Source: Neckera pumila
Taxonomy: Eukaryota; Streptophyta; Bryopsida; Hypnales; Neckeraceae
NCBI GenBank assembly: GCA_963969595.1
Contig: OZ018409.1
Location: forward strand, 1,676,501-1,740,500
Direction: 5' to 3'
Length of the DNA stretch: 64,000 nt
In this document: in pieces, positions 1-12,576 of the stretch
Position numbering within the stretch: position 1 is the first letter of the stretch
Layout of the letters: each line of letters opens with the position of its first letter
Translations under genes and position numbers: made by a program
Notes under the pieces: model-generated
What the model was told of the DNA's origin: nothing
Seen by the model: the letters and a program-made list of their open reading frames with translations, nothing else
Databases searched by the model: none

Positions 1-307
1 CTTTCTTCTACTAAATTCATCTTGACATGAACTCATGAAGTATGCCAAGTATACAAATATGTTTATCACTACTAAATAACTCCATTATTTGCTAAGAATT
101 TCAACTATTTTGTAGTGATTGTGATTTGTATTGTAAGAAAATACTAATGAAAACCATATAAATTTCTATTAAATATGTTTTTTAATATGAAAACATAATG
201 ATAAATCTAAGATATAAATTTTTACAAGGGGGGGGGGATAATGAAAATTTGAAATGATAACAAAAAGTTAATGTAGTTTAATTGAAAAGATTAAAGCTTG
301 ACTTTAA

Positions 308-1115
308 TCCCTAAAGTCTTGAAAGTTTGAGTAGATACATATAATCTCAATTTTTGGCAAGATTTTTGAAATTCTTTTCAAAATAGGAAAATTGATTAGC
401 TTTCTGAAAACACAATTTTTATTTCAATTGGTGTGTGAGAGCAAAATTTATGCTATGAAAAGCCCAAAACAAGTGAAGAAGGGTAGAGGAAAAAAAATTG
501 GAATAAATTTTAAAAATTATTTTTTATAAATTATATTTTTATCCATATAGAAAAATTTGATTCATTCTATTTTGATAAGTAATGTGAGAGTTATAAGGCT
601 TCTTTTTTAGTAATCAATCTTAGTAAATTCTTGAGAAAATAATGTAATGAATTCGTTTTTTGTCTCAATTTTTAAAAAAATTAAAAAAATTAAAAAATTG
701 CATAGTTTTTTTCCTTAAAACAATCTCACTATTGGAATTAGCATGTTTAAATTTCATCTTAGAGCTATCAACAATTTAGTTATTTCTTTTGCCTTGTACC
801 TACTTTGACTTAAATTTTTGTAAAGAATGAAATTTACAATTTAAGAAAAAAAAATTTAATAAATTCCATACCCTCAACTGAATCCTTCAATATGAAAAAA
901 ACTTAATTCACAATCTATAGTGAAAAAAAATTATGTTAAGGGGATTCAAAAGCCTTATAGTCTAATTAGGCTAAGAACCAAAAAATTCATTTTCTTCACT
1001 TTAACTGCTTAAAACTTGTGATTGATATGGTCAAAGTTTTGGCACTTTTTCATACTAGTCTAACACAAGACACAAGATGTCATGGTTGGATATACAAAAA
1101 AACAAATGTTTAAGG
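308..1115 (+). mobile_element. ~0.9-kb TTAACCCCTAAAGG element, truncated copy
   Basis: Starts with TTTAATCCCTAAAG and follows the order of the 39.2-40.1 kb copy. It includes an AAAATTGATTAGCTTTCTG block and an ACAATCTCACTATTGGAATT block, but loses the right terminus. No protein is encoded. Confidence 0.6.
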
Positions 1116-2361
1116 TTTTGTTGTTTGCATTGAAATGGCAATTTTGAATGATATTTTGACAAAAGAATGGCCTATCAACTTCAAGGATTAAAGATTAAGG
1201 ATTAATTATGTAACTATGGACCTTCTTGGCCCATAAAAATATTATAGAGATAATGTTAGAGTTTTGTAGTAGACCAAGTTGGCATGGAAAAAATCTATAA
1301 CTTGCAGGTTGTCTTATACAAGTCAAAATCAATAATACCACTAATGGTTTAATGAATTGAAGATACCACAAACCTTATTTGCTTGATGAAGTGGCTTGGG
1401 CCTTTAATCCTAGAAACACACATGGACACTAAGTGTTCAATGGATGACTTCACTTGAGACTATAAGATGAAAAATCCTTTTTTCATCCAATGTTTTTTGG
1501 AAGTTGCTTTAGTACATTTTTAATGAATAGTATTGCAAATCCCTCCATATGATATTATTGACCTTTTCAAAGAAGAAGATGCTTAATCCACAGATCACTT
1601 TTGTAGTGTATTCTGGACATTTCTTGCTATTTACTCTTTGATGTGAATTTGAGCCACAAGAATTATATTTTTTGAAATTTATTCCAACTCATGAAGTAAA
1701 TTTTATCAAGTTGGTTTCTACTTCAATTAAAAATTTAAGAAAATTCATAGATTTCAATATTTTACAACAATATGAACTTTGGGCCTATAACCATGGTTTG
1801 TTGATTTTCTAATTTTAGAATAATATGATAACTTTGATTTATACCTTGATGTTACAAACTAGAATATACATCTATGGTGAAAATTTCAGATTTTTCCAAT
1901 GTATTTTGTATTTGCTATGAATTTTCTTCATTTTTTTCTTAAGGAATTCAAAGTAATTTCATATTTTTCCCAAAAAAATTGAAAATTGCAGTGCTTGTAG
2001 TAGACATATGATTTCATATCGGAAAAATAAATATAAAATTTTCCATTTATATCTAGTTGCAAAATGGTAGCAAATAGAATGAGTGAGGCTTAAAATTAGT
2101 GGCCCTTCTAGGATTAAGGCATTGTAAGGCTACCGCTTTGTAGTGTTTGGCTTGTTGTTGTGCCCCAAATCAAGTGACGACTAATTACCCATCTTAGATC
2201 GTCCATTTTACACCTGTAGCAGCCTCCACAACTTTGCATAGACTCCTTCAACTAGCCCCTAAATCCAACCCTAGACTCCAACTTAAAATTATATCACCTC
2301 TCTAGTGACAAAGGTTTTCCCATTAACTCATAATCATATCAAATCATCATTGTGCAATAGT
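1116..2361. repeat. AT-rich repeat shared with 38.5-40.35 kb
   Basis: 1475-2060 aligns with 38555-38690, 38990-39176 and 40100-40345, interrupted there by a MITE and a ~0.9-kb element. No coding evidence. Confidence 0.65.
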
Positions 2362-3293
2362 TTAATCCCTAAAGTTCCTTGACTATGTTCTCACCAAAAA
2401 TGCTCCAAATCTGCCATTTTTAGGACAAGTACCAAATTTTTGAAAAATATCATTTTTGGACACATATAACTGTAGGATCTTGTAGTACTTTGGTTTGAGA
2501 ATGTGTGGAATAAATTTCAGAAATTCCATCGTGTAGATCGGAAGATATTAGCATTTGAAGTGGCAAAAGTCCATTTTTTGGCCCTGCAAAAAACCGGGCA
2601 GCTGCACTTCACAAGGTCAAATTATTATGAAAAGAAATCTAGAATGGTTGTGCTTATTTGGATTCATTCTTCAAAGCAAGTTGGCTACATGCTTGAAAAT
2701 TTTCAGATTATTTGGAATAGTACAATATACAGGAAAAAAATAGTAAGTAAAAAGAAGTAGAGAATGGTTCAAAACACTAAATTATTAAGAAGTTAATTAT
2801 GGAATTGAAAAATGCCAATTCCAATGGTCACGATGTTTTAATAAACAATCTACATTCTACAATTTTTTTTTTTTGAAAAGTATTGAAAATTGAGTGCAAT
2901 AAACGACTTCAAAGTTTATTTTAGAGTAGACAATCCATACTTGCCCGCAAACTAAAAATCCTCGTAACATTTGACTCATTGATCAAAATGGAATGATTCA
3001 AAGCTTTCCAAGTATATATAAATCTAATAAACCAATTTCAAAATTTTATTTTTGAAAAAAGTGATTTTCTTTGATCTGCCCGGACTGCCCGAGTTGAGAA
3101 ACAAACAACATATTAGGCCATAACTTTTGACTGGTATTTCCAAATGTCATGAAATTTAGTGCATATGAAAGATATTCCTCGTCCCTACCTTCTATAAAAA
3201 TTTCAGCCCAAAATATGCAAATCTCCAATCACACGTACCTGCCCAAAATTTCTATGTTGCCAAAAAACACATGTTGGTCCTTTAAGGGTTAAA
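2362..3293 (-). mobile_element. ~0.9-kb TTAACCCCTAAAGG element
   Basis: Left end TTTAATCCCTAAAGTTCC and right end GGTCCTTTAAGGGTTAAA are inverted repeats. The interior is the reverse complement of the copy at 13576-14499, so the two are in opposite orientation. Short frames inside are not conserved between copies. Confidence 0.8.
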
Positions 3294-4276
3294 TCTTGAA
3301 CTTTAGAGGCCCAAATGATAATTACAATGGAAACTTTTGCTATTGATTCCATCAATTTTGAAGAAGCGAGGATCAAGTACACAAAATAGTGAAATTAGGT
3401 CGCCTCACACTAATTTCTCAACAGTCCACACTATAAAAATATTCACTACTTTTGTACTATGATGCATTCAATTCAGATCCATTTGTATGGCATAGACTTG
3501 TGTACCAGTTCAAGGCTTGCTTTAGAGAGTGGCATGCACCTCCATGTGGAACAAGCCTTGATTCATGAGGTAATTTGTCCTAGATAAGGCAACCTAATTT
3601 CACTATTTTGTGTAGTGTGGTATGAGAAGGAGATGCTTGTAGAAATCATGACTTGCAAGTCTTGATTGATTATTGCTAGCTTCTCACTCAAGTGCAAAGT
3701 GCAAAACTGGCATACCTATATATTTAGATATTTCATTTTAGATTACAATATTTTATAGGTTTTTGATTTTGTAATTGAAAATTGGAATTGAAATCAATTT
3801 TTCTTGAAAAACATAATTATGACAAGCAAAGGTTTGGAAGTTGATATTTTGGCAACCAAATATTAGGATAAGTCATCCTGTTGACGACTAAACTTTTATG
3901 GAAAGTTTGTCATGGACATTTTTTGAAGAAGTTGTCAAATTTTTGTCCCCAAAGTTGGTTCCACAAATTACCAATTTGAGCCAAGAAACAAATACATTCC
4001 GGGCGTAGCCACCCCTGCCTCACACTCCACCTCAATCGCTCAGGTCTTCAATAGTACTCTGCAGAAACTTGGCACTGATGCATCTCTCCTCTCTACTCCA
4101 TTGGTGGCGATCCTTTCATGGACGATAAGCTACTTCCATGCGTAGCATCAAATTATTGACCAACATAACTTAATTAAGAAATCGGGTCCAACATTATTCT
4201 TCAGTTGGAAGTTTAGAGAACTCATACTTTAAATAGTGTGAGTATTATTTAGGAGTAACTGTTTACTAGAGTATAA
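3294..4276. other. AT-rich intergenic stretch
   Basis: No gene, repeat family or RNA recognised beyond short motifs. Confidence 0.5.
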
Positions 4277-4661
4277 GAGCATCCCCACTCCAGCTCAACA
4301 AGTGGCTCAAACCGGGCAAATGGCCGTGCCCGGCCATAATGCGTGCTACACGGCATGTACGGCAAGGGCCAAAAAATAGCCGCGCATGGCCAAATTTGAT
4401 GAACACCCAGCCAAATGAAGAGCCTTGTTTGCGGCTTGGTATGGGCTATTTTATCTTTGTTCCCAAGTTTCAAGAGACCTTTTTATGAATGAATGTCTTT
4501 CCCGAAATCGCATTCATGAGGTGACACTTTGGAGGTTGTGTAGGCCCGGTTTCTAGTGTTTATAGTCCGCGTTGCCATAGGGCACATGGACCAGGCTCAG
4601 TCAAATCAAGCACCAAATGCTCACTGGCCATTCCATTTGGCCGTCTCAGGAGTGGAGATGC
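4277..4661. mobile_element. MITE, GAGCATCC termini, TAA target duplication
   Basis: A 385-bp element with inverted ends GAGCATCCCCACTCC and GGAGTGGAGATGCTC, flanked by TAA on both sides (4274-4276, 4662-4664). A 3-bp TAA/TTA duplication is typical of PIF/Harbinger-related MITEs. The interior is GC-rich (AAATGGCCGTGCCCGGCC). It is the single-copy relative of the dimer at 37.6-38.5 kb. Confidence 0.8.
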
Positions 4662-4989
4662 TCTAAGCACCAAGATTGCTAACAAATCCACATTATCCAA
4701 GAGCATGCGGTTCAAACTGACAATATCACAACATTTAATAGCATTCAATGAGATTGCCTTTTTCTTCTAGAGTCCTCATTCACAAATTTCATCTTTATAT
4801 TATTAATATAAGCTTCAAGACCGAGACAATGGCAGTATGTTTTTGGTTCACTCTATTTTTTTGGCTAATTCTAGAACAAAATATACAAACAACAAACAGT
4901 TATAAAGATGGACAGTTTGCCAAAACCCAAAGAATCCATTGAGTATTATACCAATGAAATCTAACCATTTTCCATCAATAACTTATTTT

Positions 4990-5790
4990 GAGTTTTATGT
5001 AGAGAAGAGAATCTTTTTATATATAATTGGGGTGGTAGGAGGTAGAACAACCCATGTGGGATATGTAATTTAGAATTTGTAATTTCTCAACCACTCAGTT
5101 AAGTTTGAGGTAGGAATTGTGTTAATTAGAATTCCAGACCTCATTTAAGAATAGTGGAATTACTTTTTCCAAAAAAGTTTGAATTGAAAAAGTTGGAAAA
5201 ATCAAGTTAAGTTTCATCTCCAAAAATCCATTTGAGATTTAAATCTTCCACTCAAAAGTTATGGACAAATTTCAGAGTAGATGTATGAAAATATAAAATC
5301 TTTTCAAATGCATCTATGAAAATTGTCTATAATTTTGAATGGAAGATTTAGATCTCAAACAAACTTTTGGAGATGAAACTTAACTTGATTTCCCAACTTT
5401 TTTTTTATTCAATTCTTTTGAAAAAAGTTAGTCTACTATACCTAATTGAGGTCTGAATTTCTACTCTTAACACAATTCCTACTTTAGACTTAACTATGAG
5501 TGGTTGAGAAACTACAAATTCTAAACTACATATCCCTGGTCCGAGACAACCCTAAACTACAGGGATGATGGTGGGAAGCATCCCTTCCAAATGGCATGGT
5601 TGTAGGTTCGATACTTGGCGGTGACAAGTTTGAGACCTTGTGTGAAATCAAAGCCTTTGTACCTGACGGAAACCCTTGCGGTGTGTTTCTTCAATACACT
5701 TGTTTCAAAAAAAATAAAAATACATATCCCACATATGTTGTTCTACCTCCTACCCCCCCCCACCCACCATGTGTACATAAAGAGTTTTCT
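4990..5790. repeat. Foldback (large inverted) repeat, split by the SINE
   Basis: The left arm (about 4990-5280) and right arm (about 5300-5536 plus 5731-5790) are inverted copies of each other, with outer motifs GGTAGAACAACCCATGTGGG and its complement. The right arm is interrupted by the SINE. Related foldbacks are at 40.93-41.56 kb and 43.17-43.58 kb, with a half-copy at 17.13-17.36 kb. Confidence 0.8.
5537..5720 (+). mobile_element. tRNA-derived SINE with 10-bp target duplication
   Basis: A 184-bp insertion ending in an A-rich tail (A8TA5) and flanked by the perfect direct repeat TACATATCCC (5527-5536 and 5721-5730). Its middle carries GGTTCGATACTTGG, a good match to the RNA polymerase III B box of tRNA-derived SINEs, about 70 bases from the 5' end. 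The related foldback copy at 41.45 kb lacks the insertion and reads straight through ACATATCTCACATGG, which is the pre-insertion site. SINEs do not encode proteins; they are copied by LINE-encoded reverse transcriptase. Confidence 0.85.
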
Positions 5791-5879
5791 ACTAATTCCA
5801 AATCACAAAACATGAATGGCTTACAAAGCAAAATGAGGGACTTCAAACGCTGAAATTATTGACCTCAATGAATTTATTG

Positions 5880-8720
5880 TCTTTTTGTTCAAAGCTATTT
5901 TTGTGTCTTATTTAAATTGAAGGTGTTCAATTTTCCGGTAATCTGATGGTGCAATCGCGACTCTAGCATCAAACCAAATTCTGACATTATTAACGTGTGG
6001 CCATTTAGCTAATTTGGGTGTGGAATATTCCACACCATTTCATCCCTTGGATGAAATGATGAAGAATATTCCACATCATTCCGTCCGCGGGAAGGCAATA
6101 TCTTTGATTGCTACTGAATGTTATGATTATTATCTCATAATCATAATCAAATATTTGTATTGTACCTTTTGGTTGGAAACAACCATTTGTAAAATAATGT
6201 TAACATTAGTAGTAATAATGGTACTCATGCTAACCCCTAAATGCCCAAGGCCTTTTTTGAGCTTCTTGAAATTTGCATTAAATTATACAAAACGTCAATA
6301 TTTTGATCATTTTATCATTGTAACCATACAAATTCAAACTAGCCATACATGTTAATTATTGCATGGGAAAAAAACCCACAACATCATTACTTATGGATTG
6401 AAAGATTATGAGTTTTGATCATGAGGGTGTTAAAACTATGAAAGTAATTTCAAATATTTCAATCCTCTTTTTACATGTCAAATCTAAAAAATTGGTCACC
6501 AAACCATTGTGAGGTTAAAGGGCATAACATGCATAACGCCCATCATATTACAATTTTTCAAAATCTACTCTATAATTTTTTTTAAATGAATTTCTTATGT
6601 GGATTTTTCTCCAAGACCTAGTGTATTTGAGGCTCATTTCCAAGACCCTCAACACTACAAAATCAAGATTTACAATGAACACCATTACACAAAATCTTAA
6701 ATAGAAAAATTATAATCATTCATTTTCAAAACAGGATTTTTGATGCTAAAACTAGACTTCAAAAGGAATTGTTCAAAAATGTAAACTCTTAAAACTAAAA
6801 AATGTAAATTCATTTGGTAAGAATTTATGTAGCTTCAAAGTATTGTCGATGCCAGAATGTGGTGCCTTAGGCATTTAGGGATTAATTTAATTAGCGCGTA
6901 CTGCAAAAATTTCACTAACTAGTATTATTTGGAAATTATGTGAATTTACGTGGCACTCTAGTATTTGAGATAAAATCAAATGACTGTGATTTACTTTATT
7001 TTTATACTATTTTGAATACAATTGTCACCCATTGTCATCCAAATGTTTACACTAATTCGACCACATTTATCCAAAATTCATCCAATCATCATAACACAAT
7101 CTTAGACTATTCAAATTTTTACATAAATTATTGCATTGACTATTTTAAGTATACAATCTAATTCAATTAGTGTAACGTACACTAAGAACATTAGGAATAA
7201 CACTAATTCGCACTACTTTGAGAATTATGCAATTTGAAGAGGCACATTAATATATATGGAAGCTTATAGTGATTTAAATCAATTAAATCAATAAAATGTA
7301 GTTACCACTATTTTCATACTATCTCAAATATTGTTATCCAATTCTGATAAAAAATTCCATCTACATTTGTTCAAATCTAATATAAATTTCATCCAAATGT
7401 GCACTTTAAGTAGACTATATTCATGTAACATCTAAATCCAATTAATTTGAGGGATTTGTGTGCAAAAACAAACTCTCTACTAATTGAATTGATTGGTACA
7501 GTAACAACAATAATAATATGGAAGAAAACAACTATGCTATAAAAGACTTTGTCTTCGGTGTCCTATACTAATTTGTCTGAATAGTGTGTATCATTGATTT
7601 ACAAGAGTCATATTATTTTGAATGAGTGTAGGTTGTAATAATACCGTATTATACCAATTTTTACAAAAATAAAATTGTTAGGTCACACTACTTTCTACTA
7701 GACACCAATCCCCTCCTCCCCAGTATTTGGACAAATCAATGTAGTTTACTTTCCAAATCGAATCCTACTCAAACTTCCTCACATTGCTTTTCAAATGGCT
7801 TTTGTCAATGCAAAGCTTCCTCCTTTTTCATCAAGAGGCGATGAATCTCATACAACAATTGAAGAGACCGCCTAAGGTAGAAACATCCATCCTTATTCAA
7901 TTTAAGGTAGTGTATATAGATGGATTCAAAATCACAATTAGCAGTTGTTATTTTTGCCCTTTAGACAAATAGAAATCATTAACCCTTAAACATTGGATTA
8001 GTGACTGAGGAAATCATTCCTTTTTGGTTATGAGAGACATTATCTACTATAAAAATATAAAAAAAATATTCATTGGAGGTCAAAATACTGTGCACAATCT
8101 CCCCTTTTTGCACAAAATTCCAAGGATGGACAATTGCACTTTTGTCCTATATAAAAAGATTCTTTGTCTACCATTGGCCAAAAAAAAGCTATGGCGTCAT
8201 TCTAGGGTTAATTTTTAAATATAAATTGCAACATTGCAGTTTTTTTTGTATTTTTACAATCCTATTGGTGACACTTCAATAGACACCTATTTGACAGAAA
8301 TGGGAGGGGGGCTAGTATCAGTGTAAGTAGTTCTACCTTAGCTAAGCTATGATTTGCATCATTACCCGCCATTCTGCATGAAGCACCAAGTCCATGCTTC
8401 AATGGGATCCTGTACAGTTGCATGGAACTAGCTACAGTGTTGGTATGACAACTTGCATCGTGAATTCTGAGCCATCCGTTGCATCCTGCAGGCACTTCCA
8501 GCACATGGTGGGTGTATTTAGTTATCCTTTCAGACACTAGGAATGGTACCGTAGAGAAGTCACTCAATTTTCAGTTCAATTTTTAACTTAGTTTCCGTTA
8601 GAACATCATGCCCAAGGATGGTTCCAAGTGTAGGCAAAGTTGGCAAAAGCTTCAACAAGTGTTTCAGGGACAAGTGTTTGAGGGTTGAATAATTGACTAT
8701 GTTCTTCAAAATATACTTAG
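5880..8720. other. AT-rich intergenic DNA around the 661-bp element
   Basis: Apart from 6231-6891, nothing supported. Frames up to 113 codons are low-complexity or start at non-ATG codons. A GC-richer patch lies at 8290-8570, without a gene call. Confidence 0.4.
6231..6891. mobile_element. 661-bp element with related termini
   Basis: Termini CTAACCCCTAAATGCCCAAG and CTTAGGCATTTAGGGATTAA are inverted copies and resemble the ~0.9-kb family, but the interior differs. Isolated ends of the same kind (GGGCATTTAGGGATTRA) occur at 18400-18418 and 34240-34260. Confidence 0.6.
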
Positions 8721-8721
8721 A

Positions 8722-8833
8722 ACAGTGCAACACGTTGAAGCAACACTCTAAATGTTCTGCACCATTGATCTTCTAAGATCTTCTAAGATCAATGGTGCAG
8801 AATGTTTAAAGTATTGCTTGAGCATGTTGCACT
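8722..8833. mobile_element. Short hairpin element
   Basis: Arms of about 49 bp (AGTGCAACACGTTGAAGCAA versus the complement of TTGCTTGAGCATGTTGCACT) separated by a few bases; the central ATTCTGCACCATTGATCTT is perfectly paired. The right flank GGATGCTCT resembles common plant MITE ends. It could fold as a long hairpin RNA. Confidence 0.6.
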
Positions 8834-9192
8834 ATGGATGCTCTTTACCTTTGACTATGATAAAGAGAACTCTAGCCATTTTCAACGGACTAGTTAGAGT
8901 GTTTTTTAAAGGGGTGAATTGATGTCAAGCCACCGCTTCCAAAAGAATCCATTAGCAAAGCACCTCTCTAAAAAATTTGAATAATAGGGGTAGTCACACC
9001 TTCTTCACCCCTTTCTCAATCTTCTCAATGAGAATGGGGACATGGCACTCTCTCATTGGTTCTCTGTGGCTTGTGGAGGTCCCATTCTCTAAAGATTGAG
9101 GATGGCCATTATCCTTCTGTAGAGGCGAATAACGGGCGTGAAGAAGATTTCTTCATAGAAGTTTAGATATGCCTTTCACCCTTTGTCAATTT

Positions 9193-9195
9193 GGG

Positions 9196-9235
<40 letters not shown>
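9193..9235. repeat. Poly-G tract (37 uninterrupted G)
   Basis: G5-A-G37. Long G homopolymers are rare in plant nuclear DNA and can form G-quadruplexes on this strand. The exact length may be a sequencing or assembly estimate. Confidence 0.8.
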
Positions 9236-11065
9236 CTTATGAGGCCCAAATGCCTCAAAAAAAAATGGGCTGCATCAAGCCTATAGGAAAAATTTGAAAA
9301 AAAATTGGATGATAATGCCAAATTGCTCCAGTTCTTTTTTAAATTTTGGATGAAGATGCCAAATATAAATGAAAGCTATCCAAATATGTGGATGAGAAGA
9401 TAATTCTATCCAAAATATAGATGAATACTAAAATATTTGGCTACATCATTTTTTCATATGTTGCCACTTCAGCACTTCTCCAAAAAAACCCAAAAAAAAA
9501 TGCCCTTCGCGTGCTGCTTTGACCCTAGTCACTTTCAGCGTTTGGGAAGATTTTGGAGCTCTACCAGTAGATATCCTCCTTCTACAATAATGGTCCGGAT
9601 TTTTTTTAGAGGGCACCGGTTTCATCCTTTTAACTTTGAAATTTTCTGGTTTTTTGCCCCCCATATCAATTTGTAACCGGCCTATTTCCTTCCAAGTGAA
9701 AATTTGAAAAGTGAAAATCCTCTAATGTCAAAAAATTGCCGGCTTACAATCTAAATAAGACATTACATTCTTGGCAGGAATTGAACCTGCCTTTCACCAA
9801 TTGAAAGCCAAGAATCCTCCCAACCCATGCAATATGGAATTAAGAATGGTCATTGAAAAGGTTGCAGAAATCAAGGTTTAGGGTTCAGAATTTTCACCTT
9901 CTTCAAAAGGATGCTCTGCTGCCCTTGTTAAATACTTCTCAGGATTAATAAATAAATATCTAAGATTAAAAATGGGCTCAAAGTCTTAAATGGCCTTCCC
10001 ACCCCTCTTCCTCAGGTGCTCCCCTACGGCTAGCTGTCCCTGTCCTCAGCTGGTCCCATTGACCCCCTTACGCAATATCCGGCCTCTTTATCCCAATACC
10101 CGACCTATCCTAACCCCGGGTATGTGCCACTTATGGTACATGTATAGCAACTAAAATCCTCCTTTTTACAAAACAAACCGGTTAAAATCCACCCTATTAT
10201 AAATTGAGGCGGATAAATTATCCCCCAAATTTTTATGTACACCGGTTGATTGCCTATCTTATCAATTTTTCCTCCGGTTTTCCATCCTTCACTTTCAAAG
10301 CTCAACCGATTTTTGACCATTTCAACCAGCTAACTTTGTATTAGCCGCCGGTTCTTCTCGGACATTGGTCACTTTCAATGCAACTCACTCTCATTACCAG
10401 GAATCACAGCAAATCCTTTTCATTCGGAATTTCAGATCCGTTGCATCAATGCTGAAGAGTCAACGCTCAGAGAAATTGGGATAAGATTCTAGTGAAAATT
10501 CGTTAAAAGAAATTTGGCACATTTGCATTATTAAATTGTCTTGAATTTTGTCAAGTCTTTGTTGAGTGTTGAAAATTGAAAAAAGAATATAGATTCTCTT
10601 AGCATGCATGTTTTTCACATTGTCCAAATCATGAATTATGACTTTTCGAAATGTCAATTAGCAGTCTAATCAAAATGGACCCAAGGTATCTTTAGAAATG
10701 GGTTTAGCAAAAGGGTCATTCAATGTTGTGTTGTTACCCTCTGTCTCAAAATAAATCCATGATACTCCCATAGTTTCCCACTAGAAACCATGGATGTATT
10801 TTGAAAAATAGGGAGGAACAATTATTTTTTTCCCCCCCAAAGAGATGGTGACCATTGCATCAAAAAACACAAGAAAAAAAACAATTATTCCAACTTACGC
10901 AGATTTCTTAGTCTGGGTGGGAGGCTAAAAGAAAGATGCCACTTGGGCTTGTGAAGAGTGCCTGAGCAAAAAAACTCATTTTCAAGGAACATGTATCTTA
11001 GAATCAAAATATTAATAACTCGGTGATGAATTCAAGCAATCCATTATCAGCATTTCACTCTACTA
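9236..11065. other. Intergenic DNA with CCGGTT-rich patches
   Basis: Repeated ACCGGTT/CCGGTTT motifs occur between 9590 and 10350. Frames on both strands are not convincing. Contains the tRNA-like fold at 9767-9815. Confidence 0.4.
9767..9815 (-). ncRNA. tRNA-like three-way junction (pseudo-tRNA or SINE-related)
   Basis: On the minus strand the 49 nt fold as a 7-bp closing stem (ATTCTTG/CAAGAAT), an arm CTTTCA-ATTGG-TGAAAG, and a perfect T-arm-like hairpin GCAGG-TTCAATT-CCTGC containing the B-box-like GGTTCAATTCC. D and anticodon arms of normal size are missing, so it is not a standard tRNA. It may be a degenerate tRNA, part of a SINE, or chance. Confidence 0.35.
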
Positions 11066-11393
11066 AGGTAACTGGCTCTGAAATTGCACAGGCTCTAAAA
11101 TCAACCACCCTACTCAAATGTACATTGCTTGTACATGTTGTTTTTTCATAGCCTTCAACAATGTACAAACAGTGTACATTTTAGGGGGTGGGCGATTTTA
11201 GAGCCCTATGCCACTTCAACTTCAAAATTTCATAACTAATTTCAAAAAGCTCCAAAAAATATGAAACGACTTGGGTTAGATGCCAATTCCTCTTGTCTTT
11301 CAAGGAAAATTTACTGAAAATTATTTCAAGAAGCTTCGCCTCCCCAAAATTCACTTTCAGCTCTTAAATGGATGATTTCCGGACCTATTACCT
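11066..11393. mobile_element. MITE, GGCTCT-type family, TA target duplication
   Basis: 328 bp, from AGGTAACTGGCTCTGAAATT to GGACCTATTACCT, flanked by TA. It shares its interior (AACTTCAAAATTTCATAACT, ATATGAAACGACTTGGGTTA) with the copies at 14.76 and 28.34 kb. Confidence 0.7.
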
Positions 11394-11398
11394 TACAC

Positions 11399-11570
11399 CT
11401 TATCAACTTCATTCCTTTGAGCTGAATAATCTTATCAACTTCATTCCTTTGAGCTGAATAATCTTATCAACTTCATTCCTTTGAGCTGAATAATCTTATC
11501 AACTTCATTCCTTGAAGCTCAGCCAGAATAATCTTATCAACTTTATTCCTTTCCTTTGAACTGAAATCTC
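11399..11570. repeat. 32-bp tandem repeat, five units
   Basis: Units of CTTATCAACTTCATTCCTTT plus GAGCTGAATAAT. The first three (11399-11494) are identical. The fourth carries a 6-base insertion and the fifth is diverged. The array lies directly beyond the right end of the MITE at 11066-11393. Confidence 0.9.
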
Positions 11571-12192
11571 CAGAATCAGGCCCTCATTTGTGTACTCACA
11601 TTCTTCTAAGGTGGGTACACCCAAAACCGCCACAAATTGGTACTATGCCTGGTTACTGTTATTGGACTGGTCAAACTTTCATATTGTCTTGTTGACAAGT
11701 GAAAGGAGGTTCCAACGCACCAAAGAACGTAGCATTTGGATATTGTATGCAAAAGTTATTAAGGAATAAAGTTTAGTTCTAAAAGCGTTTCTTCCACATA
11801 GGCACAGAACTGATTTTGGAGATGTACAGAGTATATAGATGACGGTTTAAGGTCAGGGGCGCATTTGGGGGTACCCACCTTAATCTCTCTCCAATTCTGC
11901 TCCCAAACACATGCACCAGTGAGGAAGTGACCCAACCTTTGGGAATTGATTCTGAAGCATCTCTTTTTGATTCTGTAGAGCAATAAAATAAACATTTCCA
12001 TTGTCAGGTAATTATGTCGGATCGATGATAATATCAACAAGTGGCATGCACCTCATGCACGCCACAACAGGTGGAAACGTTGATCACAGTCTTTGTCACC
12101 TCTACGTCTCTAACTACAGGGATGCACGTAACCAAAAACTACAAAAGTGAAGGTGGCGTTTTCCGTAATTTCATTGCCCAAGTTTTACTCTA

Positions 12193-12486
12193 AGGTAACT
12201 GCACATTAAATCGCACAGTTAAGCAATTCCGCCTGATTCAGCATGGGTTTCATTATTATATTGAATTTCTTTTGTGGGGTCTCATTGGTTGTCAAAAGGG
12301 GATTCTAGATTTTTTTAGAATGCATTTTTTGGATACCGTGTGAATAAACCACAAATTTCCAAAGTGTTGAGAATAGGTGTACCCAAAAAAGCGATCATAG
12401 AGTCATAAGAATATTGGGAGTACATTTTAGGCAAGAATATCCCCTGTGCACTTTTAAGGACTGTGCGATTTTAGGTGTAGTTACCT
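12193..12486. mobile_element. MITE, AGGTAACTGC termini, TA target duplication
   Basis: A 294-bp element whose ends AGGTAACTGCACATTAAATC and ACTGTGCGATTTTAGGTGTA...TTACCT are inverted repeats of about 28 bp. It is flanked by TA. The TA duplication fits Tc1/mariner (Stowaway-type) MITEs. Confidence 0.75.
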
Positions 12487-12576
12487 TACTTGATATGAAA
12501 CAAGGCGCATCGTGAACTTTGCCATGGAGTCTTTGCAAACAAATTTAAGGTCACTTAGTTATAGCAACCATGTTTT

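Noticed and set aside
6014..6355. 113-codon frame over the left end of the 661-bp element
   Set aside because: AT-rich low-complexity sequence crossing a repeat boundary; no conservation in related termini.
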